Source: an uncultured Pseudomonadota bacterium (GTDB taxonomy: Bacteria; Pseudomonadota; Alphaproteobacteria; RF32; CAG-239). Taken from it: 32,991 nucleotides of DNA. This document shows positions 8,932-17,044 of this stretch, one piece after another (position 1 is the first letter of the stretch; each line of letters begins with the position of its first letter). Made by a program: the position numbers and the translations under genes. The stretch lies in contig CADBSM010000046.1 in assembly GCA_902797315.1 (NCBI GenBank), positions 1 to 32,991 of the forward strand, in the 5' to 3' direction. The notes beneath the pieces were generated by a model. That model did not search any database. It was not told the origin of the DNA and saw nothing but the letters and a program-made list of their open reading frames with translations.

Positions 8932-9834
8932 TTACTCCAAATTTTGTACTTGTTCTCTGAATTGTTCAATAAGTGCTTTTAGTTCCATGCCGATTTTTGT
9001 TAATTCCAAATCCATAGATTTAGAGCATAGCGTATTTGCCTCACGATTAAGTTCCTGACATAAAAAGTCGAGTCTTCGCCCGACAACACCACCTTTGTGA
9101 AAAATATCTCGTGCAGTTAAAATATGTGCTTTAAGGCGATCTATTTCCTCTTTCACATCAGCACGCATAACATAAAATAAAATTTCTTGTTCTAAACGCT
9201 CAGGTGTTAAACTTGTATCTGCAAGATATTCTTCAATTTGAGCTTTAATCTTATCCTTGATAATTTGTTTAATGTTTAAGGCTATTTTTTCAGCATTGAA
9301 GGTTTTGTCTTCAAGAAAATCTAAAATACCAAGCAAGGCTTTAGCTATTTTTGTTCCCTCTGTCAGACGATCTTGATAAAGGGTTTCAAGAGCCTTTTCA
9401 AAAGCGCAAAAAATAGAATCTTTTAAAGTTTTAAGTGCACTTTCATCAAGTTCAGGATTTGTTTTTGTAATTACGCCTTGTATATTCAAAAGTTCGCTGA
9501 GAGATGGTTTTTCAAAAACATCTTTGTGATTAAGATAAATTTCATAAACTTGTTGAGTCAGTTTAGAAAGCAATTCTGAATCGACCTGAATCTCTGTATT
9601 TTTAAGTTCATTTTGAAGTGTAATAATGACACTAAAAGTTCCGCGCGAAAATTTCGAGCTTATTTTGGTTTTCAATTCATTTTCACAATCTTCTAGCAAA
9701 ACAGGAAGTTTAAATTTTGTATCCAGACCTTTAGCATTAACGGTTTTTATTTCAATGTTAAAACTATAGGAAAAAAACTCTGTTTTAATTTCGCCGCTTT
9801 GGTTTGCAAAACCTGTCATACTGGATATGTTCAA
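8932..9834 (-). CDS. yicC: YicC/YloC family endoribonuclease
   Basis: YicC-family proteins are RNA-degrading enzymes, linked in E. coli to small-RNA decay. The 300-residue product shows both family blocks: SMTGFA at residues 5-10 and, at the C-terminus, GVVGRRLDFLCQELNREANT followed by a helical end. The start is a TTG at 9834-9832: AAGGAGA at 9841-9847 lies 6 bases before it, while the first ATG (9819) is 21 bases away. The extra five residues also match the usual distance from the N-terminus to SMTGF. The gene leads the yicC-gmk-cysK-lptG run and is divergent from the SDR gene. The yicC-gmk pair is common in alphaproteobacteria. Confidence 0.92.
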   Translation of the reverse strand: MNISSMTGFANQSGEIKTEFFSYSFNIEIKTVNAKGLDTKFKLPVLLEDCENELKTKISSKFSRGTFSVIITLQNELKNTEIQVDSELLSKLTQQVYEIYLNHKDVFEKPSLSELLNIQGVITKTNPELDESALKTLKDSIFCAFEKALETLYQDRLTEGTKIAKALLGILDFLEDKTFNAEKIALNIKQIIKDKIKAQIEEYLADTSLTPERLEQEILFYVMRADVKEEIDRLKAHILTARDIFHKGGVVGRRLDFLCQELNREANTLCSKSMDLELTKIGMELKALIEQFREQVQNLE

Positions 9835-9908
9835 AAATATTCTCCTTTTTTTAATGTTTTCATGTTAGCTTAAAATAAATGTGTTAAAAATTTACTTAAA
9901 GGAAAGCC

Positions 9909-10670
9909 ATGAATAATATAGAAAATGTTTTAATTACGGGCGCTTCTTCAGGAATTGGTGAGGCTCTTGCTTTGCATTATGCAGCACATGGGGTTAAGAA
10001 ACTTTTTTTATGTGGACGCAATGAAGAGCGTCTTTGTAAGGTTGCTCAGGCTTGCCGTTCATACGGTGTAGAGGTCGATGAAAGCCTTATTGATGTAACA
10101 AATAAAGAGGCTGTTGGCGAATGGATTTTAAAGTCTAATCAACAAGCCCCCTTAGATATTGTTTTTGCAAATGCTGGTGTTTCAACGGGTACTGAAACGC
10201 CAGAACATATTTATCAAACTTTTCAAACAAATATTTTTGGCGTTTTAAATACTGTTACACCAGCCATTGAAATTTATAAAGCACGTGTTGAAAACCGTCC
10301 GAAAATTATTGCGGTGATGGCCTCTATTGCTGGGTATCACGGTTTAGCTTCGTGTCCTTCATATAGTGCAAGCAAAGCATGTGTTAAGGCGTATGGTGAG
10401 GCTCTTAGGGCGAGGCTCAAAGATAAAAATATTCAGGTTAATGTGATTTGTCCAGGATTTGTACGTTCGCGTATCACAGATAAAAATAAATGTCCAATGC
10501 CATTTTTTATGGAGGCTGATCAAGCTGCTTCTATTATTGCTAAAGGCATCGAAAAAAATGTTGGTTTGATAGCATTCCCATTTCCAATGCGTTTTGGTGC
10601 TTATTTGTTGTCGATTTTACCCAATGCAATTAGCAATTTTATCTACCAAAAATTGCCGCATAAAGTTTAA
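9909..10670 (+). CDS. Short-chain dehydrogenase/reductase (SDR)
   Basis: This is a classical SDR oxidoreductase of 253 residues. The NAD(P)-binding motif TGASSGIG is at residues 10-17, NAG at 87-89, and the catalytic set is Asn107, Ser138, Tyr151 and Lys155 (YSASK). CGRNEERL near residue 34, with an Arg after the second strand, hints at NADP preference. The C-terminal 30 residues are hydrophobic (FPFPMRFGAYLLSILPNAIS) and may contact the membrane. Start is ATG with AAAGGAA about 5 bases upstream. The substrate cannot be told from sequence. It is divergent from yicC and its TAA shares the bases TTAA with the stop of the convergent smr gene. Confidence 0.85.
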   Translation: MNNIENVLITGASSGIGEALALHYAAHGVKKLFLCGRNEERLCKVAQACRSYGVEVDESLIDVTNKEAVGEWILKSNQQAPLDIVFANAGVSTGTETPEHIYQTFQTNIFGVLNTVTPAIEIYKARVENRPKIIAVMASIAGYHGLASCPSYSASKACVKAYGEALRARLKDKNIQVNVICPGFVRSRITDKNKCPMPFFMEADQAASIIAKGIEKNVGLIAFPFPMRFGAYLLSILPNAISNFIYQKLPHKV

Positions 10671-11188
10671 GTTCTTTGACGTCTGAGTAAAATATATAGA
10701 GCGCCACTACCGCCAAGTTTAGGGCTTGGGTGGATAAACGTCAAAATCATCGGACGTAGTTCATCACTTCGAAGCCATTGAGGCACACTTTGCTTTAAAG
10801 CACCTTTTACTTCAAAAATATCTTGCTCTTTATGTGGCAACCCCTTGCCCGTGACAATTAAAATAGCACGTTTGTTTTGAAGGTAAGCCGTCCTGACAAA
10901 GTTTTGAACGGCTGAAAAGGCTTTGTTTAAGGTAAATCCGTGCAAATCAAGGCTTGCTTCAACACCAAACTCTTCGCGTTTAAAACGTTTGAGTGTTTGT
11001 TTGTCAATATCGGAAGAGCTATTCAGTTCAACATCGTGTTTAAAATTTCGAAGAACAGGAATATGAGTTTCTTCTTTTTCGCCACGAAAACGGGACTTTG
11101 AAGTGCGAATATAAGGTTGTTTGTCTGATTTTATTTTTTGTACATCAGCTGTAACTTCGAGCCAAATAAGATCATCGTCTTCACTCAT
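10667..11188 (-). CDS. Smr domain protein
   Basis: The 173-residue product has a charged, poorly structured N-terminal half and a C-terminal Smr domain (about 78-170). The domain motifs are LDLHG at 80-84, TGKG at 113-116 and GGSGA at 159-163, the last being in the region often called HPSPKLGGSGALYILLRR. Smr domains of this stand-alone type have DNA- or RNA-nicking nuclease activity in studied cases; the cellular role in alphaproteobacteria is not known to me. It starts four bases after mltA ends and lies in the secB-timA-mltA-smr neighbourhood seen in many alphaproteobacteria. Confidence 0.88.
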   Translation of the reverse strand: MSEDDDLIWLEVTADVQKIKSDKQPYIRTSKSRFRGEKEETHIPVLRNFKHDVELNSSSDIDKQTLKRFKREEFGVEASLDLHGFTLNKAFSAVQNFVRTAYLQNKRAILIVTGKGLPHKEQDIFEVKGALKQSVPQWLRSDELRPMILTFIHPSPKLGGSGALYILLRRQRT

Positions 11189-11192
11189 TTTT

Positions 11193-12323
11193 TTATCTCG
11201 GCAATAAAATATAGAGTTGACCTTGTGCGTTCATTTTTCCGGCTTGAAGTAAAGCTTCTTCACCGTGTCCCCAGAAATAATCACCACGTATGGGTCCCTT
11301 GATTGCGGCACCAATATCCTGAGCTGCTACAATTTTTTGTAAAGGACGACCTGAAGGCTCGGTGGTGTCAAGCCAAAGGAGACTTCCAAGCGGTATAAAA
11401 GCAGGGTCAACAGCTAAACTTCTGCCGGCTTTTAATGGCACACCAAGAGCTCCCAATGGTCCACTGGCATCAGAAATTTTGTGAAAGATAAAGCGTGGAT
11501 TTTCGTTCATGTTAACATCAGCAATTTGCGGGTTGACTTTTAACCAATCTCTTATTTTATCCATAGAGGCTTCGCCTTTTTTTAAGAGACCTTTTTGAAG
11601 CAAAATGCTTCCAATGCCAACAAAACGATGACCATTGTTGTCAGCATAACTTATACGAACTTTGTTGCCGTCATCTAGCAAGGCAACAGCAGATCCCTGT
11701 ATTTGCATTAAAAAGATATCAACTTTATCATCACCCCACAAAATGACAGGAGCATCGATTCCCGAATTTTCTATTTCTTTTCTTGTATAGTAAGGAACAA
11801 GTTTATTTTGTTCAATTCTGCCTAAAATTCGTTTATTTGGAAGCTCTAAATCAAAATCTTTGAGGTTAATTTCAATCAAATCATAGGGCTTTCCATAAAT
11901 AGGATATTTATACTGTCCGTGCTTTGTTTTTGATGCTTTAAGTTCAGCTTCATAATAAGAAGTAAATTTGCCCTTTGAGCTGTTGTTTACAACAATCAAA
12001 TAAGGCTCAAAGTTGTGTTTGATAAAGTTTTTAACCGACAAATTATTTCGAGACTTTAAGGATTTAAATGAGTGGCATATATCGAGCATTTTTTTATGAT
12101 CAATTTTAATCTTAGAGTCCGAACTCAAAGATGTTTTTTTCTCAATAGCGTTGCAACTGTTTTGAAAGACATCTGAAATTTCAGAAAACTGGTCAGCATC
12201 AAAGGCTTCAATTTCTGAAAAATTTGTGCGTTTAAGCTGGATGTCATCTGGCAATGCAGATTCTTGTTGCGGTGCACATGAAAATAAGAAAAAAAATGTC
12301 AGTAAAAGTCCAAAATATTTCAT
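11193..12323 (-). CDS. mltA: Membrane-bound lytic transglycosylase A (lipoprotein)
   Basis: MltA cleaves peptidoglycan glycan strands to 1,6-anhydromuropeptides. I start it at the ATG 12323-12321, giving 376 residues, because this ATG overlaps the timA stop (ATGA) and begins a lipoprotein signal, MKYFGLLLTFFFLFSC, with the lipid-modified Cys at residue 16. An in-frame codon 33 bases further upstream would bury this signal. The MltA insert domain includes VDIFLMQIQGSA and the C-terminal 3D domain has DPAFIPLGSLLW and AAQDIGAAIKG, where the Asp after AQ is the family's catalytic residue, then GDYFWGHG. It is the middle gene of timA-mltA-smr. Confidence 0.92.
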   Translation of the reverse strand: MKYFGLLLTFFFLFSCAPQQESALPDDIQLKRTNFSEIEAFDADQFSEISDVFQNSCNAIEKKTSLSSDSKIKIDHKKMLDICHSFKSLKSRNNLSVKNFIKHNFEPYLIVVNNSSKGKFTSYYEAELKASKTKHGQYKYPIYGKPYDLIEINLKDFDLELPNKRILGRIEQNKLVPYYTRKEIENSGIDAPVILWGDDKVDIFLMQIQGSAVALLDDGNKVRISYADNNGHRFVGIGSILLQKGLLKKGEASMDKIRDWLKVNPQIADVNMNENPRFIFHKISDASGPLGALGVPLKAGRSLAVDPAFIPLGSLLWLDTTEPSGRPLQKIVAAQDIGAAIKGPIRGDYFWGHGEEALLQAGKMNAQGQLYILLPR

Positions 12324-12967
12324 AAGTTGTTTTTCTTTGTCGAGGTTAAAAGCCAAGTAGGTGAAGTTGAGTTGATATTTTTTTCAAAGGTCCAAAAATC
12401 AGTAATTTTTTGCACGAAATTTTCATCGCCTTCAATGATTTGTCCTTGATTGTCTTTAAGAAGGTTAATTTGATCAGAAACAAATTTGAGTGTAATTTTT
12501 GCCAAACCATGAGGTTCAATTTTGGCATCAGTTATTGAAATTTCATCAATCTTGATCAAATCTGTTTCGGAGGTGATATTATCTTTGATGCGTAAATCAA
12601 TAATTTCTTCAAATTTAGCGTAAAGAGCAGGGGATGTCAGCATTTCTATGGTTTCTTTATCTCGAGCTGAAAATGCGGCCAAAATCATTTCAAAGGCTTT
12701 GGATGCGCGTTTGATAAAAGATGATTTATCAAAATTTGGAATTTCAAGCAATATTGAATCAAATGGGGAAGGTTGAATCTTAATTTCCTGAACTTCAGAG
12801 GTTTCTGAAAATCCATTTTGTAAGATGTCATAAATTTTTTCAAACTCTTTTTTTGTAATAATTTTAACCTGAGGCTTTTGAGGTTTTGTCCCCAACACAT
12901 TGTTTAAGCGCAGTAAGATGACAACAACAAGAAGCCCTAAAAAAATTAAATCAACATAAGCCGACAT
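12320..12967 (-). CDS. timA: Tim44-like domain protein
   Basis: This is a Tim44/TimA family protein, bacterial relative of the mitochondrial import motor subunit. The start is placed at ATG 12967-12965, giving 215 residues, since GAGGG lies about 5 bases upstream; a TTG 15 bases earlier lacks such a site. Residues 1-20 (MSAYVDLIFLGLLVVVILLR) form a membrane segment, and the C-terminal half is the Tim44-like domain, including FEMILAAFSARDKETIEMLT and a final FWTFEKN...PTWLLTST. It is divergent from secB and coupled to mltA. The shared neighbourhood with secB suggests an envelope or protein-targeting role, but this is inference. Confidence 0.87.
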   Translation of the reverse strand: MSAYVDLIFLGLLVVVILLRLNNVLGTKPQKPQVKIITKKEFEKIYDILQNGFSETSEVQEIKIQPSPFDSILLEIPNFDKSSFIKRASKAFEMILAAFSARDKETIEMLTSPALYAKFEEIIDLRIKDNITSETDLIKIDEISITDAKIEPHGLAKITLKFVSDQINLLKDNQGQIIEGDENFVQKITDFWTFEKNINSTSPTWLLTSTKKNNL

Positions 12968-13053
12968 TTTTCCCTCAATCAAGAATTTTTTTATAAATCT
13001 TCAAAAAAGATATATAACTTATTTAATAAATATTATCAACTGTTATATTTTAT

Positions 13054-13082
13054 TTGACGTGAAAAAATATTTAAGTTAAATA
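13054..13082 (+). promoter_or_regulatory. Candidate secB promoter
   Basis: TTGACG (13054-13059) is followed after 17 bases by TAAATA (13077-13082), a fair match to housekeeping -35 and -10 boxes. It lies about 40 bases before the secB ATG in the divergent timA-secB gap. The -10 box is imperfect. Confidence 0.35.
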
Positions 13083-13123
13083 GTAGGCTATCTAAAATAA
13101 AGATTAGAAAGAAAGGTAACAAA

Positions 13124-13582
13124 ATGACTAAAGAAAATAAAGAAAAAAATGAAAGCATGCAACCGGCGCTGATGATTAATAGCCAATATATCAAGGATTT
13201 ATCGCTTGAAATTCCGCACGCACCTGAAATTTTCAAAGAACTAACCAAACAACCGCAGCTTAAGGTTGATGTCAAAATAGATACGGATGATTTGGGTGAT
13301 CATGCTTATAATGTGGCATTAAGCTTAGCTCTTAACGGTGATTTGGATACGAAAAAATTGTTTATTTTAGAGTTAACATATTCGGCAGTTGTTGTTCTTA
13401 ATGTTCAAGAAGAGCATATTGAGCCGATTTTAAATATTGAAATTCCAAGATTGCTGTTTCCGTTTGCCAGAAACATTATTGCACAATGCTTGATGGAAGG
13501 CGGACTTCCTCCATTGATGCTCAATCCGATTGATTTTGGCGCTGTTTATGCTGCTCGTCAAGCAGCAAAAGGCAAAAATTAA
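13124..13582 (+). CDS. secB: Protein-export chaperone SecB
   Basis: SecB is a tetrameric cytoplasmic chaperone that keeps preproteins unfolded and passes them to SecA. The 152-residue length is typical. Visible family features are YIKDLSLEIPHAPEIF near residues 22-37, the beta strand LKVDVKIDTDDLGDHAYNVAL, ELTYSAVVVL, and the C-terminal IPRLLFPFARNIIAQC followed by GGLPPLMLNPIDFGAVY. The N-terminal 15 residues are a charged variable extension. An AAAGG Shine-Dalgarno sequence precedes the ATG. trmL begins directly after its TAA. SecB would serve exported products such as the signal-peptide proteins further along the window. Confidence 0.95.
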   Translation: MTKENKEKNESMQPALMINSQYIKDLSLEIPHAPEIFKELTKQPQLKVDVKIDTDDLGDHAYNVALSLALNGDLDTKKLFILELTYSAVVVLNVQEEHIEPILNIEIPRLLFPFARNIIAQCLMEGGLPPLMLNPIDFGAVYAARQAAKGKN

Positions 13583-13583
13583 A

Positions 13584-14054
13584 ATGCGTTTAGCGCTTTT
13601 TCAACCTGATATTGCACAAAATACGGGCACGCTTCTAAGATTGGGGGCGTGCCTTGATTTGCCCATAGACATTATTGAACCGTGTGGTTTTATGTTCAAT
13701 GATAAAGGCATACGCCGTTCAGGGATGGACTATCTTGATTTGGTTTCATACCGAAAACATGCCAGTTGGGACGATTTTTTAAAATATCGTGCAGAACACA
13801 GCAATGAGTATGGGCGAATCGTTCTTTTGACGACACATGCTTGCTTGCCATATACTGATTTTTCTTTTCAAAAAAATGATATTATTTTGATGGGGCGTGA
13901 AAGCGCCGGTGTTCCAGAGATAGTGCATCAACTAGCAGATGCCAGACTTCTAATTCCAATGACAAAATCAGCCCGCTCAATTAATGTTGCTCTTTCGGCG
14001 GTAATGGTTGTTGGTGAAGCCTTAAGGCAGACAAATTTGTTTCCAAAAATTTAA
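13584..14054 (+). CDS. trmL: tRNA (cytidine(34)-2'-O)-methyltransferase TrmL
   Basis: TrmL is a SPOUT (trefoil-knot) methyltransferase that 2'-O-methylates the wobble base of certain leucine tRNAs. The start is ATG 13584, one base after the secB stop, giving 156 residues and the typical N-terminus MRLALFQPDIAQNTGTLLR. A longer open frame reaching back into secB adds residues with no family match. The knot motifs are LMGRESAGVP and IPMTKSARSINVALS. There is no clear Shine-Dalgarno sequence of its own, so translation likely depends on coupling to secB. Confidence 0.93.
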   Translation: MRLALFQPDIAQNTGTLLRLGACLDLPIDIIEPCGFMFNDKGIRRSGMDYLDLVSYRKHASWDDFLKYRAEHSNEYGRIVLLTTHACLPYTDFSFQKNDIILMGRESAGVPEIVHQLADARLLIPMTKSARSINVALSAVMVVGEALRQTNLFPKI

Positions 14055-14095
14055 TTTTTTTCATTTTTAGACTAGATTTGTATCAAAAAATGTGG

Positions 14096-14101
14096 TATAC
14101 T
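14096..14101 (+). promoter_or_regulatory. Candidate -10 box upstream of carD
   Basis: GTATACT with core TATACT at 14096-14101 lies 45 bases before the carD ATG. The region 16-18 bases upstream (around TAGATT, 14073-14078) is a poor -35. The same GTATACT string precedes rsh and the Cys-rich gene at 31702, which makes it more credible. Confidence 0.35.
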
Positions 14102-14145
14102 CCACCTGTTTTGATGTTGAAAATCTAGAAAAATAGGTGAATAAC

Positions 14146-14652
14146 ATGAGTATAAAAAAATTGCCGACCGTTTCTTTTAATTCTGGCGATTATGTGGTTT
14201 ATCCAACACATGGTGTGGGTAAAATTTCAGACATTTCCAAACAGACCATTGCAGGCTCTGAGCTTGAGCTGCTAGTCGTTAATTTTGACAAAGATAAAAT
14301 GACGCTGAGGATTCCTGTGGCCAAGATAGAAAATGTTGGTTTGAGAAAAATTTCTGAAGAATCGACAATTAATCAAGCATTAGAAACCTTAAAGGGCAAA
14401 GCTAAGGTCAAAAAAATTATGTGGTCGAGACGAGCTCAGGAATATGAAAACAAAATTAACTCAGGCAATCCGGTTGCTGTTGCTGAAGTTGTTCGAGATT
14501 TATATCGTAGTGAGAATTTGGCAGAACAGTCATACAGTGAACGCCAGATTTATGAACAAGCCTTTGACAGATTAGCTTCAGAGGTTGCTGTTTTTGATCA
14601 TTCTTCTGTAGAAGAAGCAAACAAAAAGCTTTTGAGTTTTCTTGCTAAATAA
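14146..14652 (+). CDS. carD: CarD/CdnL family transcription regulator
   Basis: CarD/CdnL proteins bind the RNA polymerase beta subunit through an N-terminal Tudor-like domain and stabilise open complexes, notably at rRNA promoters. ATG 14146 is chosen over GTG 14137 because AGGTGA (14135-14140) sits five bases upstream; this gives 168 residues. The RNAP-interaction domain includes GDYVVYPTHGVGKISDI and the helical C-terminal part includes KKIMWSRRAQEYENKI and VVRDLYR. Growth-control genes gcrA, rpoZ and rsh lie further along, but not in one operon. A strong terminator follows 23 bases after the stop. Confidence 0.93.
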   Translation: MSIKKLPTVSFNSGDYVVYPTHGVGKISDISKQTIAGSELELLVVNFDKDKMTLRIPVAKIENVGLRKISEESTINQALETLKGKAKVKKIMWSRRAQEYENKINSGNPVAVAEVVRDLYRSENLAEQSYSERQIYEQAFDRLASEVAVFDHSSVEEANKKLLSFLAK

Positions 14653-14674
14653 GCTTTAATGAACCATTGTTTCA

Positions 14675-14713
14675 AAAAAGAGACCCACGCGTTTTACGCG
14701 TGGGTCTCTTTTT
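14675..14713. terminator. Strong bidirectional Rho-independent terminator
   Basis: A perfect 17-bp stem (14675-14691 with 14697-14713) with a GC-rich upper part closes a five-base TTTTA loop. The arms begin with A5 and end with T5, so it works for carD on the plus strand and for the aas gene ending at 14728 on the minus strand. Confidence 0.92.
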
Positions 14714-14727
14714 GGTTTCAAAACTTT

Positions 14728-16899
14728 CTAAGCTATTTTTTCTAATTCTGCTAAGACTTCTTTTTTCAAAGTGATGTTATCGACTTTACCTGTGGCTGAA
14801 GTCGGAATTTTGTCTCTGAAAATAATGCGTCTTGGCATGTAAAGCTCAGGATAACCATTTTGTTTAATGAAATCACGAAGCATATCTGTTGTTAAAGTCT
14901 GTTCATTGGTGACTAAAATAATCTGTTCACCTTTTTGCTCATGGGGCACAGCAACAACACCGCAGCAAAAATCATCTTTGCCTTCATAGGCTTTATTAAT
15001 CATATTTTCAACGGCTTTTAATGAGACCATTTCACCGCCGATTTTTGCAAAACGTTTAATACGGTCTTTAATGGTAATAAAGCCAATTTCATCAATTTCA
15101 ACAACATCTCCAGTGTGATACCAACCATTATGAGGAGGTACCAAAACGCCTGGGTTTTCAGCTAAAATGTAACCAGACATGACATTCGGCCCTTTAACAA
15201 CAAGCTCGCCGCCTTTTTCAATGCCATCAACTTTTTCAAGTCTGCATTCCATCCCTGGGCATAATTTACCGATTGTGCCAAATTTGTTAAAGACCATGTT
15301 GTTTCCGGCAACAGCGGGAGAACATTCTGTGGTGCCATAAGCTTCCATCAAGCGTGTACCTAAACGTTCATTTAAAATGTTTCGTGTATCAAGTTTCACT
15401 CCTTCAGCACCAGCATAAACCAAACGAAGAGATCCGAAATCAAGCGGATGGGATATTTTTGCATAACTTCTGAAGAATGTATCTGTACCAATCATGACCG
15501 TGGCACCAAGTTCATATAAAAGATCTGAGATGACGCGGAAATGCAACGGTGAAGGATATAAGAAAACTTTTGCGCCTTGATAAAGAGCATAAAGTGTTCC
15601 CAAAACAAGACCAAAACTGTGGAAAATCGGCATAGAGTTTAAGACAATATCGCGTTTATTCAAAGTTTCAAAAGTTGCAATTTGCCATACATTTGAAATA
15701 ACATTTTTATTTGAAAGAACAACAGCTTTCGGTGCGCCTTCTGAACCAGATGTAAATAAAATAACAGCACGGTCTTCTGGGGTGGCTTTATAAGGCACAT
15801 ATTTAACTTTGTACTGCAACAAAGCCAATATTTTTGCAAAAATAGAAACTTTGCGCCCGACCTCTTCAAGATAAATGATTTCAAATCCGGCTTCTTGAAT
15901 GGCTTGAATCAATGATTCTAAACCGGCTTTTTTGACAAACATTTTAGAGGTAATCACTTTTTTAGCTAGAACTGTTTTCAAACCACTGACGACATTTTGT
16001 GGGCCGGCGCTGAAATTAAGCATAACGGGAACTTGTCCATAGGCATTTAAGCCAAAAAACGTGCAAATAGCAGCAACCGAATTAGGTAACATGATACCAA
16101 TCGATTCTTGATGTGTCGAAATTTTTGAAAAATAGCGTCCTAATACATATGATTTAAGTAAAATATCCTTAAAAGTATTGGGCTTTCTTGTGATATCTTC
16201 TAAGACATATGGGCGACGCAAACCAAAACAACGTTTTGCATGTATTTTTGAGGCTTTGATAAGTTGGGTAAAAACTGTTTGTTTGGGATCATAAATCGAT
16301 TCAAACATTTGCTCACGCATAATCATATAAATTTCATTTGAAATATGGTTGCGCTGATGTCTTAATTCGTCTTTAAGTTTTAAAGGACGGGGTTTGTCAA
16401 CCACAATTTTGACATGCGGGAAGTAGCGGTGAGGTAAACGTCCGCCAGTTTTTGAAAAATGACAATATTGTAAACCATTAATCCAAATTGGAATAACAGG
16501 AGCATCAGTCTTATCTGCTAACAAACCAGCTGATTCGTAGATTTTCATAATGTTGCCGTTTGTTGTCATGCGTCCTTCTGGAAAAATAACACAAAGGCGC
16601 CCAGAGTTAACGGTCGCAATCAAATTTTTCAAGTCAGGAACATCTAAGTTGCCGTATTCCATAATGTCAGCCGTTTTCATCAATAGTCTAATCCAGTAAT
16701 TTCTGTAAAGCTGACCATGCAAGGCAAAAACTGGATCTCCCGGCAAAAATGCAAACAAGACAATAGGGTCAACCCATGAGACATGGTTTGAAATGTAAAC
16801 ACCTTTGTGTGGCAACTCAGAAACATCAAAGCGCATTTGAAAACGCACCTTAAAAAGTCTGAAAAAGCACCTTAAGATAAAACGTACAATAGAACGCAT
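14728..16899 (-). CDS. aas: Bifunctional lysophospholipid acyltransferase / acyl-ACP synthetase (Aas)
   Basis: The 723-residue product joins two enzymes, as in E. coli Aas (719 residues), which re-acylates lysophosphatidylethanolamine in the inner membrane. Residues 1-210 form a PlsC-type acyltransferase with the HX4D motif SNHVSWVD (His39, Asp44) and FPEGR at 106-110. Residues from about 240 form an AMP-binding acyl-ACP/CoA ligase with the P-loop LFTSGSEGAPK near 385, YGTTE near 523, GWYHTGD near 595 and the catalytic Lys in PTSATGK near 703. Start is ATG with GGAGA upstream. It is monocistronic between a shared terminator and the divergent lipoprotein gene. It could equally be used to activate exogenous fatty acids. 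Confidence 0.92.
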   Translation of the reverse strand: MRSIVRFILRCFFRLFKVRFQMRFDVSELPHKGVYISNHVSWVDPIVLFAFLPGDPVFALHGQLYRNYWIRLLMKTADIMEYGNLDVPDLKNLIATVNSGRLCVIFPEGRMTTNGNIMKIYESAGLLADKTDAPVIPIWINGLQYCHFSKTGGRLPHRYFPHVKIVVDKPRPLKLKDELRHQRNHISNEIYMIMREQMFESIYDPKQTVFTQLIKASKIHAKRCFGLRRPYVLEDITRKPNTFKDILLKSYVLGRYFSKISTHQESIGIMLPNSVAAICTFFGLNAYGQVPVMLNFSAGPQNVVSGLKTVLAKKVITSKMFVKKAGLESLIQAIQEAGFEIIYLEEVGRKVSIFAKILALLQYKVKYVPYKATPEDRAVILFTSGSEGAPKAVVLSNKNVISNVWQIATFETLNKRDIVLNSMPIFHSFGLVLGTLYALYQGAKVFLYPSPLHFRVISDLLYELGATVMIGTDTFFRSYAKISHPLDFGSLRLVYAGAEGVKLDTRNILNERLGTRLMEAYGTTECSPAVAGNNMVFNKFGTIGKLCPGMECRLEKVDGIEKGGELVVKGPNVMSGYILAENPGVLVPPHNGWYHTGDVVEIDEIGFITIKDRIKRFAKIGGEMVSLKAVENMINKAYEGKDDFCCGVVAVPHEQKGEQIILVTNEQTLTTDMLRDFIKQNGYPELYMPRRIIFRDKIPTSATGKVDNITLKKEVLAELEKIA

Positions 16900-17044
16900 T
16901 TTTTTTAATCTCCATTCACAGAATATTTCGCATTATTTCTATTGAAAATATATCGAATGTATTTAATTGTAAAGTAGGCACTTTTAGGAAACTATTAGGA
17001 AATTGTGTATAAAATTGAAAATATTTTTAAAGGAGGCAATGGTG

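Noticed and set aside
12324-12356. An upstream start for mltA at 12356
   Set aside because: It would add eleven polar residues before the lipoprotein signal; the ATGA overlap at 12323 is the better start.
13036-13275. An open frame on the minus strand opposite secB
   Set aside because: It lies antisense to the well-supported secB gene and has no family match.
13530-13583. A longer N-terminus for trmL inside secB
   Set aside because: The added residues have no family match, whereas ATG 13584 gives the canonical start.
17003-17044. A longer N-terminus for the chagasin-like gene starting at TTG 17003
   Set aside because: It would run through the Shine-Dalgarno sequence and put a non-signal stretch before the lipoprotein signal.
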